The notes under the pieces were generated by a model. The model was not told where the DNA came from. It worked only from the letters and a program-made list of their open reading frames with translations, and did no database searches. Below are positions 10,013 through 19,425 of a stretch of DNA of 64,000 bases, piece after piece (position 1 is the stretch's first letter; each line of letters begins with the position of its first letter). Position numbers and translations under genes: made by a program. The stretch comes from Bremerella sp. P1. Its GTDB lineage: Bacteria > Planctomycetota > Planctomycetia > Pirellulales > Pirellulaceae. The stretch lies in NCBI RefSeq assembly GCF_028748185.1, contig NZ_CP118164.1, positions 5,853,814-5,917,813 on the forward strand. The letters are read 5' to 3'.

Positions 10013-10523
10013 ATTGTGAATGCGTTCCTTATATGGGATCCGATCCTAATGCCTGCCCCGCCTGATGTCAATTTTTTCAAGGACTACAGTAGCAGAAGAG
10101 GACGCTTTCGATCCCAGGTGATCACACGCCACCGCTGCCCGGTCGCGGTCCGCCATGTGCGATTGAAAATTGTACGAGAATAGACCGGTGTGCAATCACT
10201 TGGGATCAACCATTCCCTGTCAGTCCGAGTCTCGCGTCACGTTAGTTCGTCAGGGGCCAATCACGACTTGTTACGTCCGTTCAACGATGAGTGCAGCACC
10301 GCTCGGCAGGATTCGCCAGCGAATCATTGAGGGCAGAGGAAGCGTCGCGTAAAAATTCACGCCACTTGACGATGCTAGTGCTTCACCACGCCGCCAAGTC
10401 GTTCGCGGCAAGCTACGGATCCGATCGACAGGATATCGGACTCTGGCTTCTTCGGCATCGATACACACTTTGCACCCCGAATACACAAATTTCCTGAGAG
10501 TTAACGCGATTGAACACAACAAT

Positions 10524-10551
10524 GTACAACGTTGTTGTACGAATCTTCGTA
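10524..10551. repeat. Two overlapping perfect inverted repeats
   Basis: GTACAAC-GTT-GTTGTAC (10524-10540) is a perfect 7-bp-arm inverted repeat. It overlaps TACGAA-TC-TTCGTA (10538-10551), a perfect 6-bp-arm repeat. They lie about 50 bp before the tRNA remnant and could be protein-binding sites or leftovers of a recombination site. No function can be assigned. Confidence 0.55.
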
Positions 10552-10599
10552 AACTACTTCTGTCACACGGTGTCAGGTCAAAAGGACAGGGCTTCCTGG

Positions 10600-10646
10600 G
10601 CGGCCTTACAACCTCAAGGTCGTTGGTTCAAATCCGGCCCCCGCCA
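10600..10646 (+). pseudogene. 3' half of a tRNA-Val(TAC)-like gene
   Basis: The anticodon loop CTTACAA (10605-10611, anticodon TAC), a variable loop AGGTC, a T-arm GTTGG-TTCAAAT-CCGGC (10622-10638) that still pairs through G-U wobbles, and an acceptor strand CCCCGCC followed by A (10639-10646) are all in register. The 5' side is not recoverable: the anticodon stem is mispaired and no D-arm or matching 5' acceptor strand (GGCGGGG) is present upstream. It is therefore a remnant, not a working tRNA. Such 3' halves are typical of tRNA genes used as integration sites, which is inference here. Confidence 0.6.
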
Positions 10647-10692
10647 CTTAAACGCTGGTGTAGCAAATAAAGCTCAACCAGGTGTTTTCGTG
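10644..10692 (+). repeat. Terminator-like direct repeat, copy 1 (degenerate)
   Basis: This ~49-bp sequence overlaps the end of the tRNA remnant and matches 51771-51820 at all but about five positions. Its core is the loop TAGCAAATAAAGCT between arms CTGGT and AACCAGG. The hairpin is damaged relative to copy 2, and the following T run is shorter. Confidence 0.75.
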
Positions 10693-11104
10693 CCTTCTTT
10701 GTTAACCAGATTCAAGAGTTTCCGAAGACAAGGAAATCATTGAGAAGGGGGAGGCCCGACGTTTTTATTTTGGGCATCGAGGCAAGACGCTCGAATAGCT
10801 TTAGGGAACCGCCAATTCGTACGGAAATTGGAGGCCAGTGTTCAAGCGACTGCCGGAGAAGATCTACTCGTCTACGATGGTTGTGAGAACCTCGCCGGAA
10901 ACTTTCGTCAGGGACGTAGGGGAGGGGTGGATCGGAATCAGCCCGTCGCGGCCGCGGTAAGATCGCCGAGATTGTTTCGACACCAGATGAAAAGGTAGTC
11001 AATATCGATTGAGTCGGCGTCACAGTTCACCTCAGACGTTGTGTCTTGCCAACTCCACGAGGCGACTTCAAGAGATTACGGTAAGGTATTCTTCAAAACG
11101 GTGG

Positions 11105-12466
11105 TCAATGCAGTCCGTACCGGCTCATCTTATAGTGCAATGTGCGAACGCTGACCCCCAGCACTTTCGCGGTTTGTTCACGGTGAAAATCATTGGCCGC
11201 AAGGGAATTCAGGATTGCTTCCTTCTCGGCCTCTTCTGTTACTTCTGCCAGTGAGCGTGCTTTGCTTGCGGAAGCGTTTCTAGCAACCGAGCTTAATTCC
11301 GCAGGCAAATCATCCGCGGATATATTGTCGCTGCCTACCGTGACGACCAAGCGTTCGATGACATTACGTAATTGACGCACATTGCCTGGCCAATTTGCTG
11401 AAATGAGAACCTGCAAGGCCTCGTTGTCTACCGTCTTGAGTGAGCGATGGTGTCGCGTGCAAAAGTAATTCAGGAAATGCTCCACCAAGAGAACAATATC
11501 TTCACGCCGCTGCCGAAGTGGTGGAACTTCAATGGGGATGATGTTCAGTCGGTAGTAGAGGTCCTCTCGAAAACTCCCATCTTCTACTAATTGCGGGATG
11601 TCGCGGTTCGTGGCGGACACAATGCGAGCATCAGATGTAAGGATTGCTTCACCTCCCACTCTTGTGAACTGTCCTGTTTCAAGGACACGAAGCAAATCTA
11701 CTTGGCTCTTCATGGGGATTTCGGTGATTTCATCGAGGAATAACGTTCCTCGCATGGACTGTTCAAAGCATCCAGGTCTTTGTCGAGAGGCCCCTGTAAA
11801 TGCTCCCTTTTCATGTCCAAACAACTCGCTTTCCAATAAGTTCACCGGCAATGCACCGAGGTTGACGGGAATGAACGGGTATGTGGAGCGTTTGCTCAAG
11901 TCGTGAATTGCCCTGGCGATCAACTCTTTCCCCGTGCCACTTTCGCCATGGATCAAGATGGTGGCATCCGTGTCAGCAACCTGTCGAATCTGTCGCAGTA
12001 CATCGTTTAGAGCTTGGCAATTTCCGATGATATTCGGCAATTCGCCTGCTTCAGCCAGCCGATCCTTCAAGAAGCGGTTTTCGGTCTGCAACCGATGGTG
12101 TTCGACTGCCTTGGCAACTTGCTGTCGGATTAAATTCAAATCAACCGGCTTGGTAATAAAGTCGAATGCCCCACGACGCATCGCGTCGACTGCCATCTCA
12201 ACCGTACCGTGGGCAGTTATCATGATCATCGTGGTATTGGGTTCGCGCTGCTGGATCAGCGACAACAACTCGAGGCCATCACGATCCCCCGGCAACCGGA
12301 CATCGGCAATAACAATCTGGAAGCTCTCCGTATCGAACTTGTCGAGTGCTTCGTTTACGCTACTCGCCGTGTCGATGTGATCGACCTCTTTCTCAAGGCC
12401 TTTGGCCAACCCGGAGCGAATGTTCGGCTCGTCATCAACAATCAGAATGCGAAAAGCTTCGTCCAT
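11105..12466 (-). CDS. NtrC-family response regulator, sigma-54 activator
   Basis: 453 residues in the standard three-domain order. The receiver domain (1-120) has acidic pocket Asp11-Asp12, phospho-acceptor Asp55 (in IADVRLPGD) and Lys106. The AAA+ domain (~143-375) has Walker A GESGTGKE (174-181), the sigma-54 contact loop GAFTGA (221-226), Walker B TLFLDEI (241-247) and the arginine-rich block DLYYRLNIIPIEVPPLRQR. The C-terminal Fis-type helix-turn-helix ends in GVSVRTLHYKMSRYGL. An intact GAFTGA loop means it should activate sigma-54 RNA polymerase. It is transcribed with the histidine kinase (4-bp gap between the genes) and lies beside the carbonic-anhydrase/DAB genes. A sigma-54-type promoter precedes dabA, so those genes are its likely targets by inference. 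Confidence 0.96.
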   Translation of the reverse strand: MDEAFRILIVDDEPNIRSGLAKGLEKEVDHIDTASSVNEALDKFDTESFQIVIADVRLPGDRDGLELLSLIQQREPNTTMIMITAHGTVEMAVDAMRRGAFDFITKPVDLNLIRQQVAKAVEHHRLQTENRFLKDRLAEAGELPNIIGNCQALNDVLRQIRQVADTDATILIHGESGTGKELIARAIHDLSKRSTYPFIPVNLGALPVNLLESELFGHEKGAFTGASRQRPGCFEQSMRGTLFLDEITEIPMKSQVDLLRVLETGQFTRVGGEAILTSDARIVSATNRDIPQLVEDGSFREDLYYRLNIIPIEVPPLRQRREDIVLLVEHFLNYFCTRHHRSLKTVDNEALQVLISANWPGNVRQLRNVIERLVVTVGSDNISADDLPAELSSVARNASASKARSLAEVTEEAEKEAILNSLAANDFHREQTAKVLGVSVRTLHYKMSRYGLH

Positions 12467-12470
12467 GACC

Positions 12471-13832
12471 TTAGTCCGAAGGTAAAGTGACTTGTCGAAT
12501 TGGCAACGTCATCACGAAGGTCGTACCTTCTTGGCTACTAAAGAAGTCAAGACTGCCATTGTGCTGTCGTACGATTTTGTCGCATATGGCTAGCCCTAAA
12601 CCTGTTCCTTCGCTTTTGGTTGTGAAATAGGCATCGAATACCTGATCACGGAGATCCTCTGGAATTCCAGTCCCCGTATCCGAGATTTCGACACGAACCG
12701 CGTCGGAAGACTCCGTTACCGCAACGGAAAGTTTGCCCCCGTGGGGCATGGCTTGCATCGCGTTGACGAACAGGTTGAGCAAAGTTTGTTCCAATCGGAC
12801 AAGATCTGCTGTTAAATTTGGCAAAGGAAAATCCGGCAGGACGAAATGAACCTCGATTCCCTGCTGATTCGCTTGAGGAATAGCCAGATCGACTTGGCGC
12901 TGGATGAGCTTGACAAGATTCACCTCTTCGAGCCTTAAATTGTCCATCGATGCAAACTCACGGAATCTCTCTAACACTTCCCCAATTCGCGTCATTTCCG
13001 ACTTAATTACCGCCATCATCGGTTGCACGTCTTCGGAATCTCGGTTTTCCTCAAGTTGTTCTTCCAGGAGTTGGACATGTAGAGATAGAGCTGCCAGTGG
13101 ATTTCGGATTTCATGATGAAGCCCTGCTGCTAGAGACCCAAGTCCCATATAACGTTCCATTCGACGCATTCTCTCTTCCATCAGGACGCGTTCCGTTACA
13201 TTGCGTAGTTGCAAGACTTGGCCGATTTCCTTCCCTTCGAAGTCATTCAATGATTGACACGTCGCCCGGATGGTCCTTCCATCGGTACTAAGATGAAAAT
13301 CTCTTGTCATTGACGATGACTTTGCCGTCTGCCCTTCAATTAAGAGCTGATCAAGGGCAAGGTCTCTTGAGAGCTCGTTAACGTGCTTGCCTATACAGTC
13401 GAGCGTGGCTCCCAATAAATCCATGCCATGACGATTGATGCTGGTAACGATGCTGTTTTGATCGGTTGTGATTACCGTCTGATCCATGCTGCTGAGAATA
13501 TGACCGGCCAACGCCTTGATGTCCCGCAGGGATTCCTGCGATGACCTATAGGCGCGAGAAAGCAATATGAGCGCCAGACCAGTCGCGACAAGATTAAGAA
13601 CGACAAGGATGGAAAGTCGAAACTGCCAACGTAATTCGCTAGCCAACTCCTTGGCCGTAGCTGTTGAATCACGGGGTAGTTTTGGCGTCAGTTCTTCGAC
13701 GATGGCTTGTTCTCGCAGAAAGTCAGCCATCGTCCAAATTGTTATACCCAGTGCCGCGAAACTGAGCAGCAACAGTCCGGCAATGGAAAGCCGATAGCCC
13801 TTGCCGGTACCGACAGGTTGAGTTCGAAACAT
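12471..13832 (-). CDS. Membrane sensor histidine kinase
   Basis: 453 residues. Two transmembrane segments (about 15-37 and 73-95) enclose a short ~35-residue external segment. This is too small for a classical sensor domain, so the signal may be sensed in the membrane or by the PAS domain that follows (~105-215). The HisKA domain has the phospho-acceptor His240 in GLHHEIRNPLAALS. The HATPase domain follows, with LNLFVNAMQAMP (N box), DTGTGIP (G1) and GTGLGLAI (G2). The architecture is that of NtrB/AtoS-type kinases that pair with sigma-54 activators. It directly precedes the response regulator in the same operon and lies 124 bp downstream of the carbonic anhydrase gene. A co-transcript with that gene is possible. 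Confidence 0.95.
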   Translation of the reverse strand: MFRTQPVGTGKGYRLSIAGLLLLSFAALGITIWTMADFLREQAIVEELTPKLPRDSTATAKELASELRWQFRLSILVVLNLVATGLALILLSRAYRSSQESLRDIKALAGHILSSMDQTVITTDQNSIVTSINRHGMDLLGATLDCIGKHVNELSRDLALDQLLIEGQTAKSSSMTRDFHLSTDGRTIRATCQSLNDFEGKEIGQVLQLRNVTERVLMEERMRRMERYMGLGSLAAGLHHEIRNPLAALSLHVQLLEEQLEENRDSEDVQPMMAVIKSEMTRIGEVLERFREFASMDNLRLEEVNLVKLIQRQVDLAIPQANQQGIEVHFVLPDFPLPNLTADLVRLEQTLLNLFVNAMQAMPHGGKLSVAVTESSDAVRVEISDTGTGIPEDLRDQVFDAYFTTKSEGTGLGLAICDKIVRQHNGSLDFFSSQEGTTFVMTLPIRQVTLPSD

Positions 13833-13939
13833 AGGAACAGCAGATTAAGGTATTTAAAGCGGTTGCTCCAACGATTCACACGGATTCCCCTAGTTGCGAG
13901 GTTACCAGAGTGCGCACTCAATCCGCTCGAACGTGAGAT

Positions 13940-13954
13940 TCTGGTATCACCAGA
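13940..13954. repeat. Short hairpin just after the carbonic anhydrase stop
   Basis: TCTGGT-ATC-ACCAGA is a perfect 6-bp-arm inverted repeat only 2 bp past the carbonic anhydrase stop codon and before the histidine kinase gene. No T run follows on the minus strand, so it is not a classical terminator. It could process or stabilise a carbonic anhydrase-kinase-regulator transcript. Confidence 0.4.
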
Positions 13955-13956
13955 TC

Positions 13957-14622
13957 TTAGATCGGTGGAAGCGTTCGTTGTTTCTCGCTTACTGGTGAAG
14001 TGACATCCTGCAGTGGTAAGAACTGATTCTGATCCGGATCAAAGGCAAATACGTCGCCAGTCTCAAATTTGTAGACCCAGCCATGTAGTTTCAAATCGCC
14101 ACGGCCAATTGCCGCAGCAACCGCAGGGTGGGTTCTCAGGCTCTCCAATTGAACCAGGACATTCTCTTCCACGGTCAGGGTTAGTCTCTTTGCCGGATCC
14201 GTTAAGTGGGAATAGTTTTCTTCGACGATTCGCCTCGTGGCTTCCGCGTGTTGGAGATAGGCGCGAACCGCCGGCATACTCTCGACCATTTCCGGCGTTA
14301 GGAGGCCGGCCATCGCTCCGCAGTGAGAATGTCCGCAAATGACGATATCACGGACCTTCAATGCCGCCACTGCATACTCGATCGTTGCAGCCTCACCACC
14401 AAGAATAGACCCGTACGGAGGGACAATATTTCCAGCAGTACGTTGAATAAACAATTCACCAGGTTTCGTCTGCGTGAGACGACTCGGGTCGATACGTGAA
14501 TCCGAACAAGTAATAAATAACGCCAAAGGATGCTGCCCATCGACCAGTGTTTCAAATAGCTTTTGATCCTTGCTGAACTGCTCACTTTGAAATCGATGGA
14601 TTCCTTGAACTAATTGCTGCAT
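13957..14622 (-). CDS. Beta-class carbonic anhydrase
   Basis: 221 residues, cytoplasmic (no leader). It interconverts CO2 and bicarbonate. All canonical beta-class residues are present: zinc ligands Cys39, His98 and Cys101 (in CGHSHCGAM), and the Asp41-Arg43 dyad in the C-S-D-S-R motif. The surrounding blocks [15 protein letters not shown] and [24 protein letters not shown] are those of prokaryotic clade B-like enzymes. Length is normal for the family. It is divergent from dabA across a 331-bp intergenic region and upstream of the two-component genes. Together with DAB and SulP this points to management of inorganic carbon. No good sigma-54 promoter was found on its side. Confidence 0.96.
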   Translation of the reverse strand: MQQLVQGIHRFQSEQFSKDQKLFETLVDGQHPLALFITCSDSRIDPSRLTQTKPGELFIQRTAGNIVPPYGSILGGEAATIEYAVAALKVRDIVICGHSHCGAMAGLLTPEMVESMPAVRAYLQHAEATRRIVEENYSHLTDPAKRLTLTVEENVLVQLESLRTHPAVAAAIGRGDLKLHGWVYKFETGDVFAFDPDQNQFLPLQDVTSPVSEKQRTLPPI

Positions 14623-14752
14623 GGGTTGATCCCTTGGTTCAAAAAGATGGTCTGTGCAAAAGACTGCACGGCATCTGCAAAAAATTGCGTGATTGGTATT
14701 CCCAAATTCTATCCATTGTCCGGCCGATTGGCTGCCTGGTTTGTAGTTTTTG

Positions 14753-14771
14753 GGAACAAAAGTTTTGTTCC
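14753..14771. promoter_or_regulatory. Perfect 19-bp palindrome, candidate activator site
   Basis: GGAACAAAA-G-TTTTGTTCC has perfect 9-bp arms around one central base. It lies about 70 bp upstream of the -24 element. It is long enough to be a dimeric binding site, most simply for the neighbouring Fis-type helix-turn-helix regulator. It could instead be a terminator-like structure, but no gene ends here. Confidence 0.6.
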
Positions 14772-14781
14772 TAGCCCAACT

Positions 14782-14820
14782 TTCCGGAAGTGTACTCTTA
14801 CTTGAATGCCCGGATTCAAG
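14782..14820. promoter_or_regulatory. Second pair of palindromes upstream of dabA
   Basis: TTCCGGAA (14782-14789) is a perfect 8-bp palindrome. CTTGAAT-GCCCGG-ATTCAAG (14801-14820) has perfect 7-bp arms. Neither matches the 19-bp palindrome, so they may be distinct sites or chance. They end about 18 bp before the -24 element. Confidence 0.45.
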
Positions 14821-14836
14821 ATCTTTAAACCTCCTT

Positions 14837-14853
14837 CCGGCATGAAGATTGCA
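14837..14853 (+). promoter_or_regulatory. Sigma-54-type (-24/-12) promoter before dabA
   Basis: CCGGCATGAAGATTGCA contains GG (14839-14840) and GC (14851-14852) at the exact 10-base spacing. It fits the consensus TGGCAYG-N4-TTGCA except for C in place of the first T. Expected transcription start is near 14863, about 90 bp before the dabA ATG. An NtrC-family activator with an intact GAFTGA loop is encoded next door. Confidence 0.7.
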
Positions 14854-14953
14854 TAGAGCAACAGTGATCTATACGAATAGTCCCTCCCCACTCGAGCAGG
14901 GATCGATAAGCCCCGCCTATTTCGTCTGACCGTTAGCCAGGGCCAATTTAGCT

Positions 14954-17900
14954 TTGGAATGCACTACTGAATCTTCGGACGAGCCGGTCGATGACCATCG
15001 CAGAATGGATGCGATCCGCAAATTGGTTGAGCATGCCGCGCACCTGTTGCCGTCCCAGGGGCCGATCGAGGTTTTTGTCCATCACAATACACTGCATGCG
15101 TATGAGGACTTGCCCTTTCATGAGGCGGTGAAGACGGGCCTGGCACGGTATGGCGCTCATCCCTACTTACCGGAGCAAGAGTATCGGCAATTGTTTCGGG
15201 AAGGTCGTATCACGGATGAGGATCTCCAGGCAGTCTTGCAAGAAGAGCTTGGCACTCATTTTCACGAGCAAATCAACGGTCTGGGAACGCGAGGGCAAAT
15301 TCGTATGGCGATGCTTCGCCATCCAATCCACGTTGGTCCCGATGCGGAACTAAAATGGATCGTGGCGGAAACCGATGCCCTTGATCGGTTTCGCACGGAG
15401 GTTCCCAAAGACCTTCGTGATCGTGTAATCGCTGGAACGAGACAGTGGCTACAACAAGAGCAAGCATCTGAAAGCGTCCAGGCGGTGGATCTGGGCGAGC
15501 TTGTTACCAAGTTCGGTAGCAACTATCCCGAATGGAATGAATCTGCCTGGGAAGCGTTCTCGTTACATCTGCTCTGGCGAATCTGTCGCAGCGGGATTCA
15601 ATCCATTCCGCCTCAAGTTTCCACCAATCGTTATGTACGTCCACGCGATCTTTTGCTCAATGCACTTGGCGTCGACATCGACCGCGACGTGCATGATCTG
15701 TTAATCCGATTCTGCGCGGCGTACGTCGATCAAGGCTATTCCGATTGGGAATTGCCTTGTCGCGACAAGGGGTTCTATGACGCATTTCTGACATTGTATT
15801 CGCAATCGAATTGGTGTTCGGATCGGTGGTTGCGCGGGCTCGAGGGAGAGTTGTGTCGATTGCAGAGTTCTGGCATTTCTCCAGAAGCATCCATCGAAGA
15901 ATCACTGGGAGCGTTAGGGATCTCCAGCGACGACCGAGAAGAATTCATAATCCAAACACTACTAAGCCTGCGTGGTTGGGCGGGAATGGTCTGGCAACTC
16001 GAGTCAGGCGCGGGGCCGGTTGTTCATTCGATTGCGAAAGGATCTTTGCTTGGACAATTGGCTGTTCAACTGATTCTAGAGCGATTTGCAATCATCAATG
16101 TTGGTCTAGAGACAACCGGGAAGGTTAGCAGTGCTTCAGACGTATTGCAGTATGCTCGTACGAGAATTTCTGAGCCACGACCACTGAGTGTAGAACGCCG
16201 CGCGTTTCTCTTGTTTCAAGTAGCCCAGACACTTGGCTGGCAGCCACAGCAGTTGTTGGCCTTGACTGAAATCCAATGGCAGGAACTGTATGACGAAGCC
16301 GACGCATTCTCAGCCGTCGAACGACGTCGCGTTTTTCATGAGGCATTCGAGCGAAAGTATCGACACGAAGCGCTCGATGCTTTTGTGAACCATACACGTG
16401 CCCTTAACGCATCTATGGCGGAACGAGAACCGCGTCGTCCGGAGTTTCAAGTCCTAACCTGTATCGACGATCGAGAAGAGTCGTTCCGCCGGCATCTGGA
16501 AGAAGTGCATCCTGCATGTGAAACATTTGGTGCTGCGGGATTTTTTGCGGTAGCTATCTATTATCAAGGTGCAGCAGACAGTTTTTACAAGCCGCTTTGC
16601 CCCGCCGTAATCACTCCCAGCCACTATGTTCAAGAAGATGTTGGCTATACGTTTGAAGGAATGCACCGAGAGCGGGCCGAGTTGAGAAGAAGAATTGGGT
16701 TGGCGAGTCACGCGTTCCATACTCGTAGCCGAACGTTTCTGGGGGGAATCGTTACTGGCATCGTCGGATCTTTGGCCACCGTTCCGCTCGTGGCCGGTGT
16801 GCTGTTTCCCCATCTTACCGCACGCATTCGCAAACACCTGGGGACTTTGGTCCAGCCGCCACCGGTGACAACACTTCAACTGGAACGATATGAAAAGGAC
16901 CCCGGCCCGGAAAACGGTCATATTGGATTTACCTGCGACGAAATGGCCGATGTTGTCATTCGGTTGATGCAGGACATTGGTGTCACGACCCCGGAGTCGT
17001 TTTCCCGCCTGTTCGTTGTTTGCGGACATGGTTCTTCGAGTCTCAACAATCCTCATGAGTCCGCATACTGTTGTGGGGCGTGCGCGGGAAAACGAGGCGG
17101 TCCGAATGCCAGAGCGTTTGCCAAGATGGCCAACGATTGGCGAGTACGTGCCAAAGTCCGGCAGGCGGGAATATCGATTCCAGACGACACGGTATTCGTC
17201 GGAGCTTACCACAATACGTGTGATGACTCGGTTGTGTTTTTTGATTTGGATTCGCTGCCAGCATCGCATCATGAGGATTTCGAAACCGCTCGAGACGCTA
17301 TTGAGGAAGCACGTAGTCGAAATGCCCACGAGCGCTGCCGACGTTTTTTTTCCGTGCCTCTGTCCGTTTCTCCCAAAGAAGCCATTCGGCACGTTGAGGC
17401 CCGTGCTCAAGATATTTCACAGGCCCGGCCAGAATACAATCACGCCACCAATGCGCTTTGTGTTGTCGGGCGACGTGAGTGGTCACGGGGACTATTCCTA
17501 GATCGCCGAGCATTTCTCACATCTTACGATCCGGCCCAGGACGACGACGATCACTCCATTCTCGCGCGAATTCTGGCGGCGGCAATTCCCGTTTGTGCTG
17601 GTATCAATCTGGAGTACTACTTCTCGCGTGTTGATCATGAGGTCTACGGCTCTGGATCGAAGTTGCCTCATAACATTGTTTCGCTGCTAGGGGTCATGGA
17701 AGGTACGGCAAGTGATTTGAGGACCGGTCTTTACCGTCAAATGGTTGAGATTCACGAACCGCTGAGAATATTGTTTGTGATTGAATCAACTCCCGAGGCT
17801 CTCCTTTCGATCATGCAAAGCAATTCGACCATCGGGCGATTATGCCGTGGCGGTTGGATCAATTTGGCAGTCATCGACCCGAAACAATCGATGGTTCAAG

Positions 17901-18040
17901 TCTATAGAGATGGGCAATTTGAACCGTATGAATCCGGCAGTGGCTACCTGCCTGAGGCATCCTCCTCCGTAGAATGCTATCGAGGATTTCGCGAGAACTT
18001 GCCGTTTTATTCAATTGCGGAAGTGGTGGAGCGGCAATGA
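14954..18040 (+). CDS. dabA: DabA-like DUF2309 protein: inorganic carbon converter subunit A
   Basis: 1028 residues, no leader, cytoplasmic or membrane-peripheral. DabA of the DAB complex resembles a beta-carbonic anhydrase active site and, energised by its membrane partner DabB, turns CO2 into trapped bicarbonate. The zinc and catalytic residues are visible: Cys503 and Asp505 in T-C-I-D-D-R-E, His692 in VVCGHGSSS, and Cys707 in [12 protein letters not shown]. The His-to-Cys spacing of 15 residues equals that of the characterised Halothiobacillus protein. The N-terminal region has [18 protein letters not shown], typical of DUF2309. The length is in the upper normal range. The stop overlaps the next start as ATGA, so it is translationally coupled to the membrane subunit. 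A sigma-54-type promoter lies upstream. Family assignment is strong; transport activity is inferred. Confidence 0.95.
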   Translation: MECTTESSDEPVDDHRRMDAIRKLVEHAAHLLPSQGPIEVFVHHNTLHAYEDLPFHEAVKTGLARYGAHPYLPEQEYRQLFREGRITDEDLQAVLQEELGTHFHEQINGLGTRGQIRMAMLRHPIHVGPDAELKWIVAETDALDRFRTEVPKDLRDRVIAGTRQWLQQEQASESVQAVDLGELVTKFGSNYPEWNESAWEAFSLHLLWRICRSGIQSIPPQVSTNRYVRPRDLLLNALGVDIDRDVHDLLIRFCAAYVDQGYSDWELPCRDKGFYDAFLTLYSQSNWCSDRWLRGLEGELCRLQSSGISPEASIEESLGALGISSDDREEFIIQTLLSLRGWAGMVWQLESGAGPVVHSIAKGSLLGQLAVQLILERFAIINVGLETTGKVSSASDVLQYARTRISEPRPLSVERRAFLLFQVAQTLGWQPQQLLALTEIQWQELYDEADAFSAVERRRVFHEAFERKYRHEALDAFVNHTRALNASMAEREPRRPEFQVLTCIDDREESFRRHLEEVHPACETFGAAGFFAVAIYYQGAADSFYKPLCPAVITPSHYVQEDVGYTFEGMHRERAELRRRIGLASHAFHTRSRTFLGGIVTGIVGSLATVPLVAGVLFPHLTARIRKHLGTLVQPPPVTTLQLERYEKDPGPENGHIGFTCDEMADVVIRLMQDIGVTTPESFSRLFVVCGHGSSSLNNPHESAYCCGACAGKRGGPNARAFAKMANDWRVRAKVRQAGISIPDDTVFVGAYHNTCDDSVVFFDLDSLPASHHEDFETARDAIEEARSRNAHERCRRFFSVPLSVSPKEAIRHVEARAQDISQARPEYNHATNALCVVGRREWSRGLFLDRRAFLTSYDPAQDDDDHSILARILAAAIPVCAGINLEYYFSRVDHEVYGSGSKLPHNIVSLLGVMEGTASDLRTGLYRQMVEIHEPLRILFVIESTPEALLSIMQSNSTIGRLCRGGWINLAVIDPKQSMVQVYRDGQFEPYESGSGYLPEASSSVECYRGFRENLPFYSIAEVVERQ

Positions 18041-19425
18041 CCGTTGAGTTTGTCCTATTTGTCCTGGGAGTTGTGGTCGTCGTCAGTCCAACGGTATTAG
18101 TTGCGGCCCTGGCGCTGCCTCTGCTGATGGGGATCCGACTAAGTGAGTTCGTCCAATCGAGACTGACCAAAACCAGTGTCGTCACGGGCTTGTTGGCTGC
18201 GGTCGGCATTCTGGGAGTCATGCTCGCCTCGGGATCGCGTCATGTGCCAATTGAACTTGGAAACTGGGTTTCCATCCCGCAGGAACATTTTCATTTTCAT
18301 CTTAAGTTTGTCTTCGATAGGCTGTCCGTCCCGTTTGCGATTTTGTCCTTCGTTCTTTGTGGGACGGTTGGTGCGTTTGCTTCGGTGTATCTGCATCGAG
18401 ATCGCGGCTATCGACGTTTCTTCTTGCTGTATGCGCTATTCTTATTGGGAATGGTCGTCTCGTCGTTAGCTGGCACCATCGAAACATTGTTCTTTGGTTG
18501 GGAACTGGTTGGTCTGTCGTCGGCGTTACTTGTTGCGTACTTCCATGAGCGTCCTGCTCCTGTTCGCAACGGACTTCGGGTCTGGGCAATCTATCGTATT
18601 GCGGATGCTGCATTCTTGATTGCCGCATTGACGCTGCACCATTTGACGGGAGCCGGCGACTTTGACGGGCTTATGGGCTCAGGCCCTTGGCCCGACGGTG
18701 TCGCCGCAATCGATTCCACGTCGGCACTCATGGTTGGTCTACTCCTGCTACTGGCTGCCGCTGGCAAGTCGGGGATGGTGCCGTTTTCTGGCTGGATTCC
18801 CCGCGCGATGGAGGGTCCTACGCCATCGAGTGCCGTGTTCTACGGAGCATTGTCGGTTCACCTGGGCGTGTTTCTTTTGCTGCGTGTGAGTCCGCTATTG
18901 GACGTTTCAGTTCCTCTGCGGGTGGCGGTCATCGTGCTGGGAATCTCCACGGCTATCTTTGGAGCCATTGCGAGCCGTGCCCAAAGCGATGTGAAGAACG
19001 CCTTAGCCTTTGCTTCGTTGACCCAAGTCGGCATCATCACTGTTGAGATTGGGCTCGGACTACAATATGTAGCTCTGATCCATATGATTGGCCATGCCTG
19101 TCTGAGAACGCTGCAACTGCTACGCGCACCTTCTGTCCTGAAGGATTACAGGATGTTGGAAAACGCCGTAGGTAGCCACCTGAGTGGCCATAGGTCGGTT
19201 GAGTCTCCAGTCGCGACTTCTCGTCAAATTTGGCTATATCGATTTGCTCTCGAACGTGGCTATCTCGACGCTTTACTTAATTGCTGGATCGTCGTTCCAT
19301 TCATGAGCGCATTTCGCACCTTCGATGCTCTGGAGCGACGCTGGACCAGTTTCCTTTCCGGTGGCGAATCACGCGAGTCGGACCGTCTAGCTCCATACGG
19401 AGATTCGCTGGAGGACGTTGCGTAA
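18037..19425 (+). CDS. dabB: DabB-like membrane subunit (NuoL/MrpA-type cation channel, PF00361)
   Basis: 462 residues from ATG 18037-18039, which overlaps the dabA stop; the longer frame inside dabA is not used. It is a polytopic membrane protein with about 12 helices and Complex I antiporter-type motifs. [18 protein letters not shown] (near residue 155) has the helix-5 Glu, and [27 protein letters not shown] (near residue 245, in two blocks) has the conserved Lys and Pro. The C-terminal region [14 protein letters not shown] resembles DabB proteins. It should conduct H+ or Na+ and energise DabA. It is somewhat shorter than typical DabB (about 500-550 residues). It is followed immediately by a second protein of the same superfamily, which is not found in the minimal dabAB operon. 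Confidence 0.9.
   Translation: MTVEFVLFVLGVVVVVSPTVLVAALALPLLMGIRLSEFVQSRLTKTSVVTGLLAAVGILGVMLASGSRHVPIELGNWVSIPQEHFHFHLKFVFDRLSVPFAILSFVLCGTVGAFASVYLHRDRGYRRFFLLYALFLLGMVVSSLAGTIETLFFGWELVGLSSALLVAYFHERPAPVRNGLRVWAIYRIADAAFLIAALTLHHLTGAGDFDGLMGSGPWPDGVAAIDSTSALMVGLLLLLAAAGKSGMVPFSGWIPRAMEGPTPSSAVFYGALSVHLGVFLLLRVSPLLDVSVPLRVAVIVLGISTAIFGAIASRAQSDVKNALAFASLTQVGIITVEIGLGLQYVALIHMIGHACLRTLQLLRAPSVLKDYRMLENAVGSHLSGHRSVESPVATSRQIWLYRFALERGYLDALLNCWIVVPFMSAFRTFDALERRWTSFLSGGESRESDRLAPYGDSLEDVA

Larger units (their letters stand above)
10013..11104. other. Long non-coding stretch with a tRNA remnant and palindromes
   Basis: About 1.1 kb without a credible protein gene; the short frames here lack ribosome binding sites and family features. 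It contains two adjacent inverted repeats (10524-10551), a tRNA-Val-like 3' half (10600-10646) and a degraded terminator-like repeat (10644-10692). The part from about 10700 to 11104 shows nothing recognisable. The content suggests remodelled DNA at an old insertion boundary. Confidence 0.6.
14623..14953. promoter_or_regulatory. Divergent regulatory region between carbonic anhydrase and dabA
   Basis: 331 bp without genes. It holds three inverted repeats and a sigma-54-type promoter (each listed separately). The arrangement, with palindromes 70-110 bp upstream of a -24/-12 element, matches activator sites for an NtrC-type protein such as the one encoded at 11105-12466. Direct control is inferred. 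Confidence 0.65.

Noticed and set aside
14640-14670. Possible sigma-54 promoter for the carbonic anhydrase gene on the minus strand
   Set aside because: TTTTGCA fits the -12 element, but the -24 position reads GT instead of GG and the rest of the element does not match.
16454-17410. 318-codon minus-strand frame inside dabA
   Set aside because: Covers the DabA active-site region on the opposite strand; an artefact of codon bias.
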